Below are positions 54,833 to 63,591 of a stretch of 64,000 nt of DNA, piece by piece. Both the position numbers and the translations under genes were made by a program. The first letter of the stretch is position 1; every line of letters starts with the position of its first letter. The stretch comes from an uncultured Flavobacteriaceae bacterium. GTDB taxonomy: Bacteria > Bacteroidota > Bacteroidia > Flavobacteriales > Flavobacteriaceae. The notes beneath the pieces are model-generated. The model ran no database searches and had not been told where the DNA came from. It worked only from the letters and a program-made list of their open reading frames with translations. The stretch lies in assembly GCA_905381055.1 (NCBI GenBank), contig CAJPUR010000001.1:110168-174167 (forward strand). Reading direction: 5' to 3'.

Positions 54833-56176
54833 ATGAAAAAAAGAGATTTTTTAAAAATATCCTCCGCATTAGTTTCTTCATCTTTAATACCCTCATCACT
54901 TTTTGCGTCACCAACTAATAAAAAAAAAAGAGTGAGAACAGCCCATATTGGAGTTGGGCAGATGGGAGCTCAAGATTTGAATTCTATTGCTTCTCACAAA
55001 TCAGTTGATGTTATAGCTCTTTGTGATGTTGATTCTAATGCTATAATAGAAGCGAGTAAGTTATACCCTAAAGCAAAAACTTACAAAGATTATCGCAAAA
55101 TGTTAAAGGATATTGCTGCTGATATTGACGCAGTTATAGTTTCAACCCCTGACCACACACATGGACCCGCATCAATAATGGCTATGAAAATGAATAAACC
55201 GGTCTATTGTCAGAAGCCTCTTACGCACTTAGTTTCTGAAGCAAGAGAAATGAAAAAATTGTCTGAACAAAAAAATCTAGTTACTCAAATGGGTATTCAA
55301 GTTCATTCATTTTATGATTATAAACTTGCAACAATTTTAATTCAAGGCGGAATTATTGGAAAAGTAAATACGGTAAGAGCATGGACTAATAGTGATCATG
55401 GAGGATATGACGGTCCAACCCCAATAGGCAATGATCCAATCCCTGAATCACTTGATTGGAATTTATGGCTTGGAACTTCGCCTGAAAGACCTTATAAGAA
55501 AGATTTTTACCATCCGGGTGAATGGAGAAAACTTATTAATTATGGTTGTGGAACTTTTGGTGATATGGGAGTACATATTTTTGACACTCCTTATAACGCA
55601 TTAAAATTAGGTACCCCTTTAACTATTAAAAGTGAATGTAGAAAACCAAATAGCTATAGTTTTCCAAAAAAGAATAGGGTTACTTATAAATTTCCTGGAA
55701 CTGCATACACAACATCTAATCTAACCTGGATTTGGTCTGATGGTCATTATCCATTAGATGAAGATAATTTAATATTACCTAATCAAGAGGAACTACCAAT
55801 GCAAGGTTCAATGTTTATTGGAGAAAAAGGAAGACTTCTTTTACCTCATTTTATGGAAGCACCTAGACTAATCGTTGATGGTAATTACAAAAAAATAGAT
55901 ACATCTAAGTACTCAAAAGCACAAAAAATAGGTAAACCAATCAGAAAATACAATATAGCAACTAAAATACATTATCATGAATTTATAGATGCTTGCCTTG
56001 GGAAGGATAAGGTTTCTGCTCCTTTTTCTTATTCCTCAAGATTAACAGAAACTATCCTTCTTGGTTTAATAGCAGGCCGTTTTCCAAATAAAATTTTACA
56101 TTGGGATAACATTAATGCAAAATTTAAAGAAGATGAAGCTAACCAATATCTCTCAGGTTCATATCGTTATTTTTAA
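54833..56176 (+). CDS. Exported Gfo/Idh/MocA family oxidoreductase (KR-type Tat signal)
   Basis: A 447-residue Gfo/Idh/MocA oxidoreductase. The N terminus is KKRDFLK (2-8), a Lys-Arg version of the twin-arginine motif, followed by a hydrophobic stretch ending near FASP; export by Tat is likely but less certain than for its two paralogues in the window. The Rossmann motif is GVGQMGAQDL (40-49), STPDHTHGPA follows, and the family EKP is QKP (127-129), as in many secreted members. INYGCGTFGDMGVHIFDTPYNAL is the conserved active-site stretch. It is followed after 35 bases by the NIPSNAP gene and then the GMC oxidoreductase, a set that looks like a periplasmic sugar-oxidation module. Confidence 0.87.
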   Translation: MKKRDFLKISSALVSSSLIPSSLFASPTNKKKRVRTAHIGVGQMGAQDLNSIASHKSVDVIALCDVDSNAIIEASKLYPKAKTYKDYRKMLKDIAADIDAVIVSTPDHTHGPASIMAMKMNKPVYCQKPLTHLVSEAREMKKLSEQKNLVTQMGIQVHSFYDYKLATILIQGGIIGKVNTVRAWTNSDHGGYDGPTPIGNDPIPESLDWNLWLGTSPERPYKKDFYHPGEWRKLINYGCGTFGDMGVHIFDTPYNALKLGTPLTIKSECRKPNSYSFPKKNRVTYKFPGTAYTTSNLTWIWSDGHYPLDEDNLILPNQEELPMQGSMFIGEKGRLLLPHFMEAPRLIVDGNYKKIDTSKYSKAQKIGKPIRKYNIATKIHYHEFIDACLGKDKVSAPFSYSSRLTETILLGLIAGRFPNKILHWDNINAKFKEDEANQYLSGSYRYF

Positions 56177-56211
56177 TTTTATTAACTTTATTAAAATAAA
56201 ATCCAAACAAA

Positions 56212-56967
56212 ATGAAAAAAATAGTTTCAATTATATTTCTCCTTTTATTTACAAATGTATTTGCTCAGAGGGAATTTTATGAATTAAGATCCTATGAAAT
56301 AAAATGGGGTACTAATTCTCAAATTTTAAATAATTTTTTAAAAAATTCTTTTTTACCTGCATTAAATAAAAACAAAGTCAAAAATATTGGTGTTTTTACT
56401 AAAATAAGTAAAGACTTACCAAATAATATATATGTTTTAATCCCTTATTCATCAATTGATCATTTTAACGAAACATATTTCAACCTTCAAAATGATAAAG
56501 ATTTTAAAAGAGCTTCTTTAGAATTTAATTCATTAAGTAATAGTGAAGTGCCATATCAAAGATATTCAGTATCACATTTTTATGCCTTTGAGGGCTTTCC
56601 TATAATTAGGAAGCCTAAAAAGGGGATGTCTATTTTTGAATTACGTCATTACGAATCTCCTAATGATGATGCTTATTTAAGGAAAGTTAAAATGTTTAAT
56701 AATGGAGAATTTGAAATTTTTGATGACGTGGGACTTAACTCTGTCTTTTATGGTGAAAAGATATCTGGCGGGAATATGCCTTTACTAAGTTATATGTTGG
56801 TTCATGAATCGATGGAATTAAGATCAAAGGCATGGGGTAAGTTTGTTGTTCATCCTAAATGGATTGAAATGAAAGCTATGAATGAATATAAAACAATATC
56901 AATGGAGAGTCTTGTTTCAAATATTACTTCCGTTTTTTTAAAGCAATTAGATTATTCTCAGTTATAA
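56212..56967 (+). CDS. Secreted NIPSNAP-domain protein
   Basis: A 251-residue protein with a signal peptide (MKKIVSIIFLLLFTNVFAQ) and two NIPSNAP ferredoxin-like repeats. The first begins REFYELRSYEIKWGTN, the second GMSIFELRHYESPNDDAYLRKV, with the F/Y-E-L-R-x-Y signature in each. NIPSNAP proteins form dimeric alpha-beta barrels; their biochemical role is poorly defined. In Bacteroidota secreted versions accompany Gfo/Idh/MocA or sugar-oxidising genes, as here. It is flanked by the oxidoreductase upstream and the GMC gene 74 bases downstream. Function is not assigned. Confidence 0.82.
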   Translation: MKKIVSIIFLLLFTNVFAQREFYELRSYEIKWGTNSQILNNFLKNSFLPALNKNKVKNIGVFTKISKDLPNNIYVLIPYSSIDHFNETYFNLQNDKDFKRASLEFNSLSNSEVPYQRYSVSHFYAFEGFPIIRKPKKGMSIFELRHYESPNDDAYLRKVKMFNNGEFEIFDDVGLNSVFYGEKISGGNMPLLSYMLVHESMELRSKAWGKFVVHPKWIEMKAMNEYKTISMESLVSNITSVFLKQLDYSQL

Positions 56968-57041
56968 TTTAAACTAGAATATATTTTGAATTGTTTTTTT
57001 TCTTTTTTTTTTTGATATTTATATAAAATAAACTAAACTAA

Positions 57042-58751
57042 ATGAATGTTCTAGATCAAAATAATTTCGATGCAATTGTAGTTGGCTCAGGAGTAAGTGG
57101 TGGATGGGCCGCAAAAGAGCTTTGTGAAAAAGGATTAAAAACTTTAGTTCTTGAGCGGGGTAGGATGGTTAAACATATTGAGGATTATCCTACTATGAAC
57201 CTTGATCCTTGGGATATGAAACATGGTGGCGCTACCCCTCATGAGATTAAAGAAAAGTATACAAAACAAAAAAGATGGGGTATTAATGAAGGAAATCGAC
57301 ATTTTTATAATAATGATCAAGAGCACGATTACGACGAAATTAAACCTTTTGACTGGATTAGAGGAAAACAAGTAGGGGGTAGATCCCTAATTTGGGGAAG
57401 ACAGACATATAGATTATCTGACTTAGATTTTGAAGCAAATATTAAAGAAGGAATAGGAATAGACTGGCCTATTAGATATAAAGATATTGCTCCCTGGTAT
57501 TCATATGTTGAAAATCATATAGGAGTAAGTGGAGAAGCTATGGGCCTGTCTCATTTACCTGATAGTGAATTTTTAAAACCTATGGAGCTTAATTGTGTAG
57601 AAAAACACTTAAGGAATTCAATATCAAAAAAATTTAAAAATAGGTATTTAACAATTGGAAGAGTTGCCCATATAACTGAGGGTACAAAACCAGGTCTTGG
57701 TAGAATTGAATGTCAACATAGGAATAGATGTTCTAGAGGTTGTCCTTTTGGATCCTACTATAGCTCAATTTCATCAACACTTCCTATTGCTGAAGCTACA
57801 GGAAATATGACTTTAAGGGCAGATTCTATTGTATCTGAAATTGTATATGATAAGAAAACTAAAAAAGCTTCTGGTGTAAGAGTTATTGATGCAATAACAA
57901 AAGAAACAACCGAATATAAAGCAAAAGTTATTTTTTTATGTGCATCAGCTATGGCTTCAACAGCTATTTTAATGCAATCTAAATCTGACGCTTTTCCAAA
58001 TGGGATGGGTAATAGAAGCGGTGAGTTGGGGCATAATATCATGGATCATCAATTAGGTGCTGGTGTGTCTGGAAGTATTGACGGTTTTTTAGATAAATAT
58101 TATATAGGTAGAAGGCCTAATGGAGTTTATATTCCAAGATTCAGAAATCTTAATAAAAATTCAGAAAAAGTAGATTTTTTAAGAGGTTACGGATACCAAG
58201 GGGGCGCCTCTAGAGCGACTGGTAATAATTGGACTAATACTGTTGCTGAGTATGCTCCTTATGGGAAAGAATTTAAAGATGAGATTTTAAACCCTGGAGG
58301 TTGGAGTTTTGGTATGGGTGGTTTTGGTGAGGTATTACCTTATCATGAAAATCATTTTTTCTTAAATTACGATAAGTTAGATCAATACGGCTTGCCTACG
58401 ATTGTTTTTGATGCTGAGTTTAAAGAAAATGAAAAAATAATGAAGAAAGATTGGTTAATCCAAGGTCAAGAAATGCTTGATGCTGCTGGTTTTAAAAATA
58501 TTCGATCTTACGATTCTAATGCCCCTATTGGAAAAGGTATTCATGAAATGGGAACTGCTAGAATGGGTCGAGATCCAAAAACATCAGTATTGAATAAAAA
58601 TAATCAATTACATGAAGTGGATAATGTTTTTGTGACTGATGGTGCGTGCATGACATCTGCGGGTAATCAAAATCCATCTTTGACATATATGGCACTGACT
58701 GCTAGAGCTGTAAATTTTGCTGTAGATGAGTTAAAGAAAAAAAATATTTAG
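57042..58751 (+). CDS. GMC-family FAD oxidoreductase
   Basis: A 569-residue glucose-methanol-choline oxidoreductase. VVGSGVSGGWAAKEL (13-27) is the FAD site; VGGRSLIWGRQ is the second FAD-contact block; and the catalytic pair is His501 (GIHEMGTARMG) and Asn544 (GNQNPSLT). CQHRNRCSRGCPFGS shows four cysteines, a pattern of the sugar-dehydrogenase branch that includes gluconate 2-dehydrogenase and glucoside 3-dehydrogenase large subunits. It has no signal peptide of its own. That branch normally exports with a Tat-bearing small subunit (gluconate dehydrogenase subunit 3) and passes electrons to cytochrome c, but no such gene is adjacent. It meets the sulfatase gene tail to tail with no gap. Confidence 0.9.
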   Translation: MNVLDQNNFDAIVVGSGVSGGWAAKELCEKGLKTLVLERGRMVKHIEDYPTMNLDPWDMKHGGATPHEIKEKYTKQKRWGINEGNRHFYNNDQEHDYDEIKPFDWIRGKQVGGRSLIWGRQTYRLSDLDFEANIKEGIGIDWPIRYKDIAPWYSYVENHIGVSGEAMGLSHLPDSEFLKPMELNCVEKHLRNSISKKFKNRYLTIGRVAHITEGTKPGLGRIECQHRNRCSRGCPFGSYYSSISSTLPIAEATGNMTLRADSIVSEIVYDKKTKKASGVRVIDAITKETTEYKAKVIFLCASAMASTAILMQSKSDAFPNGMGNRSGELGHNIMDHQLGAGVSGSIDGFLDKYYIGRRPNGVYIPRFRNLNKNSEKVDFLRGYGYQGGASRATGNNWTNTVAEYAPYGKEFKDEILNPGGWSFGMGGFGEVLPYHENHFFLNYDKLDQYGLPTIVFDAEFKENEKIMKKDWLIQGQEMLDAAGFKNIRSYDSNAPIGKGIHEMGTARMGRDPKTSVLNKNNQLHEVDNVFVTDGACMTSAGNQNPSLTYMALTARAVNFAVDELKKKNI

Positions 58752-60284
58752 TTAAAGATGCTCCTTTTTAGCTAATTCCCTAAGATTTTTTAATCCTTCA
58801 GGCGAATATATTTCCATTTTCTTTATCCATTCCATTTGTTTTTTTACTCCCCATGAGTCTTTATTAAAGTTAACTGAGTCTCCTATTTTAATTAATTCTT
58901 CTTGAAGTAAACTTGTCAATTTTATTTCAATAGAATCCATCTTTGAATCAAATCCTATTAGATTATTAGTTTCAAACGGATCATTTGTAATATCAAATAA
59001 TTGATTTTTATAAACACCATCAACATTATATTTTATTAATTTATAATTATCACTTCTTATAGCGCGTTGAAAGTTTTTATATGCATGAACACTATGTTTT
59101 CTTTCTGTTTGATCTAAATCTGAATTTAATAGATTCATAAAACTACTCATTGTGACGCTTTCAGGAATATTCAATCCTAAATATTTGCATATTGTAGGAT
59201 AAATATCATTTAAATAAATATGTGAATATTTTTTTTTGTCTTTATCTAGTCCTGGACCAGTCATAATTAAAGGGACTTTTATGCTGTGGTCATATAGATT
59301 TTGTTTTCCCATAAGTCCATGTTGACCAACAGCTAATCCGTTATCACTTGTAAAAATAATTAGTGTATTATCCATAACTCCCTTTTTTTTAAGAGCATTT
59401 ATAATTAATCCAATTCTATGATCGGTATGAGTAATCATTCCATAATAAGCCTTAATATGTTTTATTACTTCATCTTTTTCCCTTGGATATCTGGCTAACC
59501 ATTCATCTCTAATGTCTAATTCACCATTATCAAATGGATGAAACTCTTTAAAGTTAGTAGGTATATCTATGGGTTTTTTATTATAAATATTAAGAAATTC
59601 ATCTGGAACTTGTTTAGGGTCGTGAGGAGTTTGAAAGGATACAAACATAAAAAAGGGATTAGAACCATTATGATTCTTTATATACTCTACAGCAGTATCT
59701 GAATAAATGTTAGCACTATGTCTTTCAGAAAAGTAAATAGAATCTTTTGAGTAATTTCCTAATTCACTAAAGTTATTCAGTGGAACTTTATAATGATCAC
59801 TCATTCCACCAAAAAAAATATTTTTACCATTTGAAAAAGAATTTTTAAAACTTTCAATTCCATTATGCCATTTCCCTGTATGAAAAGTATCATAGCCAAT
59901 AATATTCATGAATTTTGGAAGAGTCACAAAATTATTATCAATTGAAGTCCCAGTTGGATCGATCTCATACAATGATCTTCCTGTCAAAATCATTGCTCTA
60001 CTTGGTGCACAGACTGCTCCATTATTGGCCCCCATTATTGTAGTGTTTAAAAATGAAACACCATTTTTTGCAAGAAAATCAATATTTGGAGTTATTATAT
60101 CATCATTACCCAAATAATTAATTGTATTAGCCCTTTGGTCATCGGTTAGAATAAATAAAATATTTGTTTTTTTTTCTGATAAATCATTATTTGAACATTT
60201 AACAAAAAGAAAAATTAGAAAAAAGGGAGTAATACAGTTTTTTAAAAAAAACTTTAAAATCATAAAAAAATTTAAAACTGACAT
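58752..60284 (-). CDS. Lipoprotein sulfatase (family S1)
   Basis: A 510-residue formylglycine-dependent sulfatase. The maturation motif CAPSR is at 92-96, followed by AMILTGR, so Cys92 should be converted to formylglycine. ILTDDQR (45-51) supplies metal-binding aspartates and TSDNGLAVGQHGLMGKQ is the third metal/substrate block. The N terminus is a lipoprotein signal with Cys30 after LFVK, so the enzyme is in the periplasm or on the surface; the start may instead be Met8. It would desulfate a marine polysaccharide or sugar sulfate. No anaerobic or FGE-type maturase gene is nearby. It is adjacent to a sugar-oxidation module. Confidence 0.92.
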   Translation of the reverse strand: MSVLNFFMILKFFLKNCITPFFLIFLFVKCSNNDLSEKKTNILFILTDDQRANTINYLGNDDIITPNIDFLAKNGVSFLNTTIMGANNGAVCAPSRAMILTGRSLYEIDPTGTSIDNNFVTLPKFMNIIGYDTFHTGKWHNGIESFKNSFSNGKNIFFGGMSDHYKVPLNNFSELGNYSKDSIYFSERHSANIYSDTAVEYIKNHNGSNPFFMFVSFQTPHDPKQVPDEFLNIYNKKPIDIPTNFKEFHPFDNGELDIRDEWLARYPREKDEVIKHIKAYYGMITHTDHRIGLIINALKKKGVMDNTLIIFTSDNGLAVGQHGLMGKQNLYDHSIKVPLIMTGPGLDKDKKKYSHIYLNDIYPTICKYLGLNIPESVTMSSFMNLLNSDLDQTERKHSVHAYKNFQRAIRSDNYKLIKYNVDGVYKNQLFDITNDPFETNNLIGFDSKMDSIEIKLTSLLQEELIKIGDSVNFNKDSWGVKKQMEWIKKMEIYSPEGLKNLRELAKKEHL

Positions 60285-60352
60285 TAAATATTTTTTTTAA
60301 TATTTATTGTAAAATAAATTAAAATTTTATCTTTTTTATTTAAATAATCGCA

Positions 60353-60360
60353 TAATTTTG
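60353..60360 (+). promoter_or_regulatory. -7-like promoter element of gapN
   Basis: TAATTTTG matches TAnnTTTG and lies 13 bases before the gapN ATG at 60374, giving a very short leader. There is no TTG at the -33 spacing. Confidence 0.35.
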
Positions 60361-60373
60361 AAAAAAAAATAAT

Positions 60374-61951
60374 ATGAAACAAGTTTCTTTTAAAAATCCT
60401 ATTCATTCAAAAAAATATTTAATTGAAGGCGAATTACATTCTTGGAAAGGTGAAGTATCAAACGTCTATTCCTCTATTTATTCTAAAAATATTAAAGGGG
60501 AGAAAAAACCTACACTTTTAGGTTCAATTCCTGATATGGGATCTGATCACGCGATAAAAGCCTTGAATTCGGCAGAAAATGCATTTAAAAGGGGTCAGGG
60601 TACTTGGCCAACTATGAAAGTTAAAGACAGAATTAAATGTATGGAGATCTTTGTTAAAAAAATGGAAAAAACTCGTGAAGAAATTGTTGATTTATTAATG
60701 TGGGAAATAGGTAAAAATAAAGTTGACTCTTATAAAGAATTCGACAGGACAATTGAATATATTTATGATACAATTGAAGCTTACAAGGATTTAGATAGGG
60801 ACAGTGCTAAATTTTCTAAAAACTCAGGTATTCATGCCCATATAAGAAGAGGACCTTTAGGTGTTGTTCTTTGCCTTGGTCCTTATAATTATCCATTAAA
60901 CGAAACTTTTTGTTTATTAATTCCTGCAATTATAATGGGTAATACGGCTATTTTTAAACCTGCTAAACATGGTGTTCTTTTAATAACACCTTTATTAAAA
61001 GCATTTCAAGAAAGTTTTCCTCCAGGTGTGGTTAATATATTATTTGGAAGGGGAAGAAAAATTGCTGCACCTATCATGAAAACTGGGAAAATTGACGTTT
61101 TAGCTTTAATTGGTCATAGTACATCTGCTGTAGCTCTTCAAGATGAACATCCAAATAAAAATAGATTAAGACTAGTTTTGGGATTAGAAGCTAAAAATCC
61201 AGGGATTATCCTGCCTGATGCAGATCTTGATTTAACTATCAAGGAGTGTATTTCTGGCACCTTATCTTTTAATGGTCAAAGATGTACAGCTTTAAAAGTT
61301 ATTTATGTTCATGAATCAATCGTTGATGAATTTTTATCTCGTTTTTCTTTAGCTGTAGATAACTTAAAGTTTGGACTTCCATGGGAGGACAAGGCTTTTC
61401 TTACCCCGCTTCCTGAACCAAATAAACCCAAATATATTCAAGATTTAATTAAGGATGCTGTTAAAAATGGTGCTAAAGTTATGAACAAAAAGGGAGGAGA
61501 ATTGTCAGAAAACTTTTCTTTTCCTGCAGTAATTTATCCTGTTAATGACTCTATGAAAGTATATCACGAAGAACAATTTGGTCCTATTATCCCTGTTATA
61601 GCCTACTCTGATATTAATGAACCTCTTGATGCAATGGCCTCATCAGAATACGGTCAACAAGCAAGTTTATTCGGAGAAGATATTTCTAAAATCGGTCCAT
61701 TAATTGATACTATGTCTAATTTAGTTTGTAGAGTAAATTTAAACAGTGCTTGTCAAAGAGGTCCTGATATTTATCCTTTTACAGGAAGAAAAAATTCAGC
61801 CGTAAGTACTTTAAGTGTTCATGATGCTCTTAGGTCTTTTTCAATAAGGACTTTTGTGGCTGCTAAAGACAATGATTATAATAATAAAATAATAAATTCT
61901 TTAGCTAATTCTAAAGACTCCAATTTTATAAACACAGAATATATTCTTTAA
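60374..61951 (+). CDS. gapN: NADP-dependent non-phosphorylating glyceraldehyde-3-phosphate dehydrogenase (GapN-like)
   Basis: A 525-residue aldehyde dehydrogenase of the GapN group, oxidising glyceraldehyde 3-phosphate directly to 3-phosphoglycerate with NADP and making no [21 protein letters not shown] is the cofactor-strand block; Glu272 (LGLEAKNPG) and Cys304 (NGQRCTAL) are catalytic. The C-terminal [21 protein letters not shown] resembles the phosphate-binding loop of plant and streptococcal GapN. It is monocistronic. The likely role is NADPH supply at the triose phosphate level, including the triose made by KDPG aldolase. Another phosphorylated aldehyde as substrate cannot be excluded. 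Confidence 0.83.
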   Translation: MKQVSFKNPIHSKKYLIEGELHSWKGEVSNVYSSIYSKNIKGEKKPTLLGSIPDMGSDHAIKALNSAENAFKRGQGTWPTMKVKDRIKCMEIFVKKMEKTREEIVDLLMWEIGKNKVDSYKEFDRTIEYIYDTIEAYKDLDRDSAKFSKNSGIHAHIRRGPLGVVLCLGPYNYPLNETFCLLIPAIIMGNTAIFKPAKHGVLLITPLLKAFQESFPPGVVNILFGRGRKIAAPIMKTGKIDVLALIGHSTSAVALQDEHPNKNRLRLVLGLEAKNPGIILPDADLDLTIKECISGTLSFNGQRCTALKVIYVHESIVDEFLSRFSLAVDNLKFGLPWEDKAFLTPLPEPNKPKYIQDLIKDAVKNGAKVMNKKGGELSENFSFPAVIYPVNDSMKVYHEEQFGPIIPVIAYSDINEPLDAMASSEYGQQASLFGEDISKIGPLIDTMSNLVCRVNLNSACQRGPDIYPFTGRKNSAVSTLSVHDALRSFSIRTFVAAKDNDYNNKIINSLANSKDSNFINTEYIL

Positions 61952-61953
61952 AT

Positions 61954-62898
61954 TCACAATGAAGCTAAATATCTTTCCGCATCAAGTGCAGCCATACAGC
62001 CTGTACCAGCTGCTGTAATAGCCTGACGGTATATTTTATCTGCTGCATCTCCAGAAACAAAGACACCTTCAATATTTGTTTTAGAAGAACCTTTTTCATT
62101 AATTATATATCCAGTTTCATCTAAATTTAAAAAATCTTTAAAAATTTCAGTATTGGGTTTATGACCAATCGCTACAAAAAATCCAGTTGCTTTGATTATA
62201 TCGATTTTATTAGTTAATATATTTTTAATTTTTACTCCAGTTACAACGTTACCATCTCCAATAACTTCCTCAGTTATTGAATTATATAAAATCGTGATAT
62301 TTTTTGTTTCTTTAACTCTTTTTTGCATTATTTTCGAAGCTCTAAAATGATCTTTTCTAACAAGCATGGTAACTTTTGAACATATTTTAGATAAGTAATG
62401 TGCTTCCTCACATGCCGAATCTCCAGCTCCGACAATTACTACTTCTTGATTCTTATAAAAAAAACCATCGCAAACAGCACAGGCAGAAACACCTCCACCT
62501 AATTTAAGATATTTTTCTTCTGATTCAAGTCCTAAATATTTTGCAGTTGCTCCTGTTGAAATTATAACTGTTTCTGAAGAGATTATTAACTCATCATTTA
62601 TCCAAATTTTATGTATTTTATTTGAAAAATCAACTTTTGTAACCCAACCATCTCTTACATCTGTATCAAATCTTTCGGCCTGTTTTTTTAATTGTTCCAT
62701 CATTTCAGGTCCAGTTATTCCATCAGGGTATCCCGGAAAATTCTCAACATCAGTAGTAGTAGTTAATTGTCCACCTGGTTGTATACCTTTATATAAAACA
62801 GGTTTCATATTTGCTCTTGCAGCATAAATTGCTGCTGTGTAACCTGCTGGTCCTGAACCAATAATTAAACATTTTATATGTTCAAGTTTTTCCTTCAT
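61954..62898 (-). CDS. trxB: Thioredoxin reductase
   Basis: A 314-residue low-molecular-weight flavoprotein that reduces thioredoxin with NADPH. IIGSGPAGYTAAIYAARAN (12-30) binds FAD; the redox-active pair Cys140/Cys143 is in VSACAVCDG; VIVGAGDSACEEAHYL is the NADPH site; and GVFVSGDAADKIYRQAITAAGTGC closes the FAD domain. It is the electron source for DsbD (45097) via thioredoxin. It converges with gapN with 2 bases between stops. Confidence 0.96.
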   Translation of the reverse strand: MKEKLEHIKCLIIGSGPAGYTAAIYAARANMKPVLYKGIQPGGQLTTTTDVENFPGYPDGITGPEMMEQLKKQAERFDTDVRDGWVTKVDFSNKIHKIWINDELIISSETVIISTGATAKYLGLESEEKYLKLGGGVSACAVCDGFFYKNQEVVIVGAGDSACEEAHYLSKICSKVTMLVRKDHFRASKIMQKRVKETKNITILYNSITEEVIGDGNVVTGVKIKNILTNKIDIIKATGFFVAIGHKPNTEIFKDFLNLDETGYIINEKGSSKTNIEGVFVSGDAADKIYRQAITAAGTGCMAALDAERYLASL

Positions 62899-63036
62899 TT
62901 TATTTGCTCAATAAATTGCAAATTAATAAACTTACTCTATTAAATTAATATTTTATTAGGTATGATTTTAATAAGTTTTGAACAAAGATTACTTATTATT
63001 AATTTATGATTTATATTTATTAAAAAAGAAAGTATA

Positions 63037-63591
63037 ATGAGTATTCAAGATTTAATAAAAAAAAGAAGATCAATAACACCTGAACAATTTAACACCAAGA
63101 AAATTGACGATAAAACAATAGATATACTTTTAGAATCTGCAAACTGGGCTCCAACTCACAAAAAAACTGAACCCTGGAGATTTAAGATAGTTACTGGAAA
63201 TTCAAAAATAAAATTCGGTGAATTTATAGCAAAAAAATATAAACAGAATACAACTAAATTTTCTGAATATAAGTTTAAAAAACTTTTAGAAAAACCAAAT
63301 AAAGCATCTCATATTTTATTGATTTGTATGCAAAGAGATCAAAACGAATCAGTTCCAGAGTGGGAGGAGGTTGCAGCAGTATCTATGGCTGTTCAAAATT
63401 TATGGTTAACTGCAACAGATTTAAATATTGGTGGCTACTGGAGTAGCCCTTCATTTATTAATCAAATGAATGAATTTACTGAGTTAAATTTAGGTGAAAA
63501 ATGTTTAGGTATTTTTTATCTTGGATATCATGATAATAATGCAAATGAAAGAATTCCCGGATCAATAAAAAACAAAGTAAAATCAATATGA
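63037..63591 (+). CDS. Nitroreductase family protein (YdjA-like)
   Basis: A 184-residue FMN oxidoreductase of the small nitroreductase branch. It begins DLIKKRRSITPEQFNTKKI (the R-R-S flavin-phosphate motif), has SANWAPTHKKTEPWRF as the second flavin contact, and GGYWSSPSFIN with the C-terminal LGIFYLGYHD strand. The APTHKxTEPWRF form is typical of the YdjA-like subgroup. Substrate is not known. Its stop overlaps the start of the next gene by 4 bases (ATGA). Confidence 0.9.
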   Translation: MSIQDLIKKRRSITPEQFNTKKIDDKTIDILLESANWAPTHKKTEPWRFKIVTGNSKIKFGEFIAKKYKQNTTKFSEYKFKKLLEKPNKASHILLICMQRDQNESVPEWEEVAAVSMAVQNLWLTATDLNIGGYWSSPSFINQMNEFTELNLGEKCLGIFYLGYHDNNANERIPGSIKNKVKSI

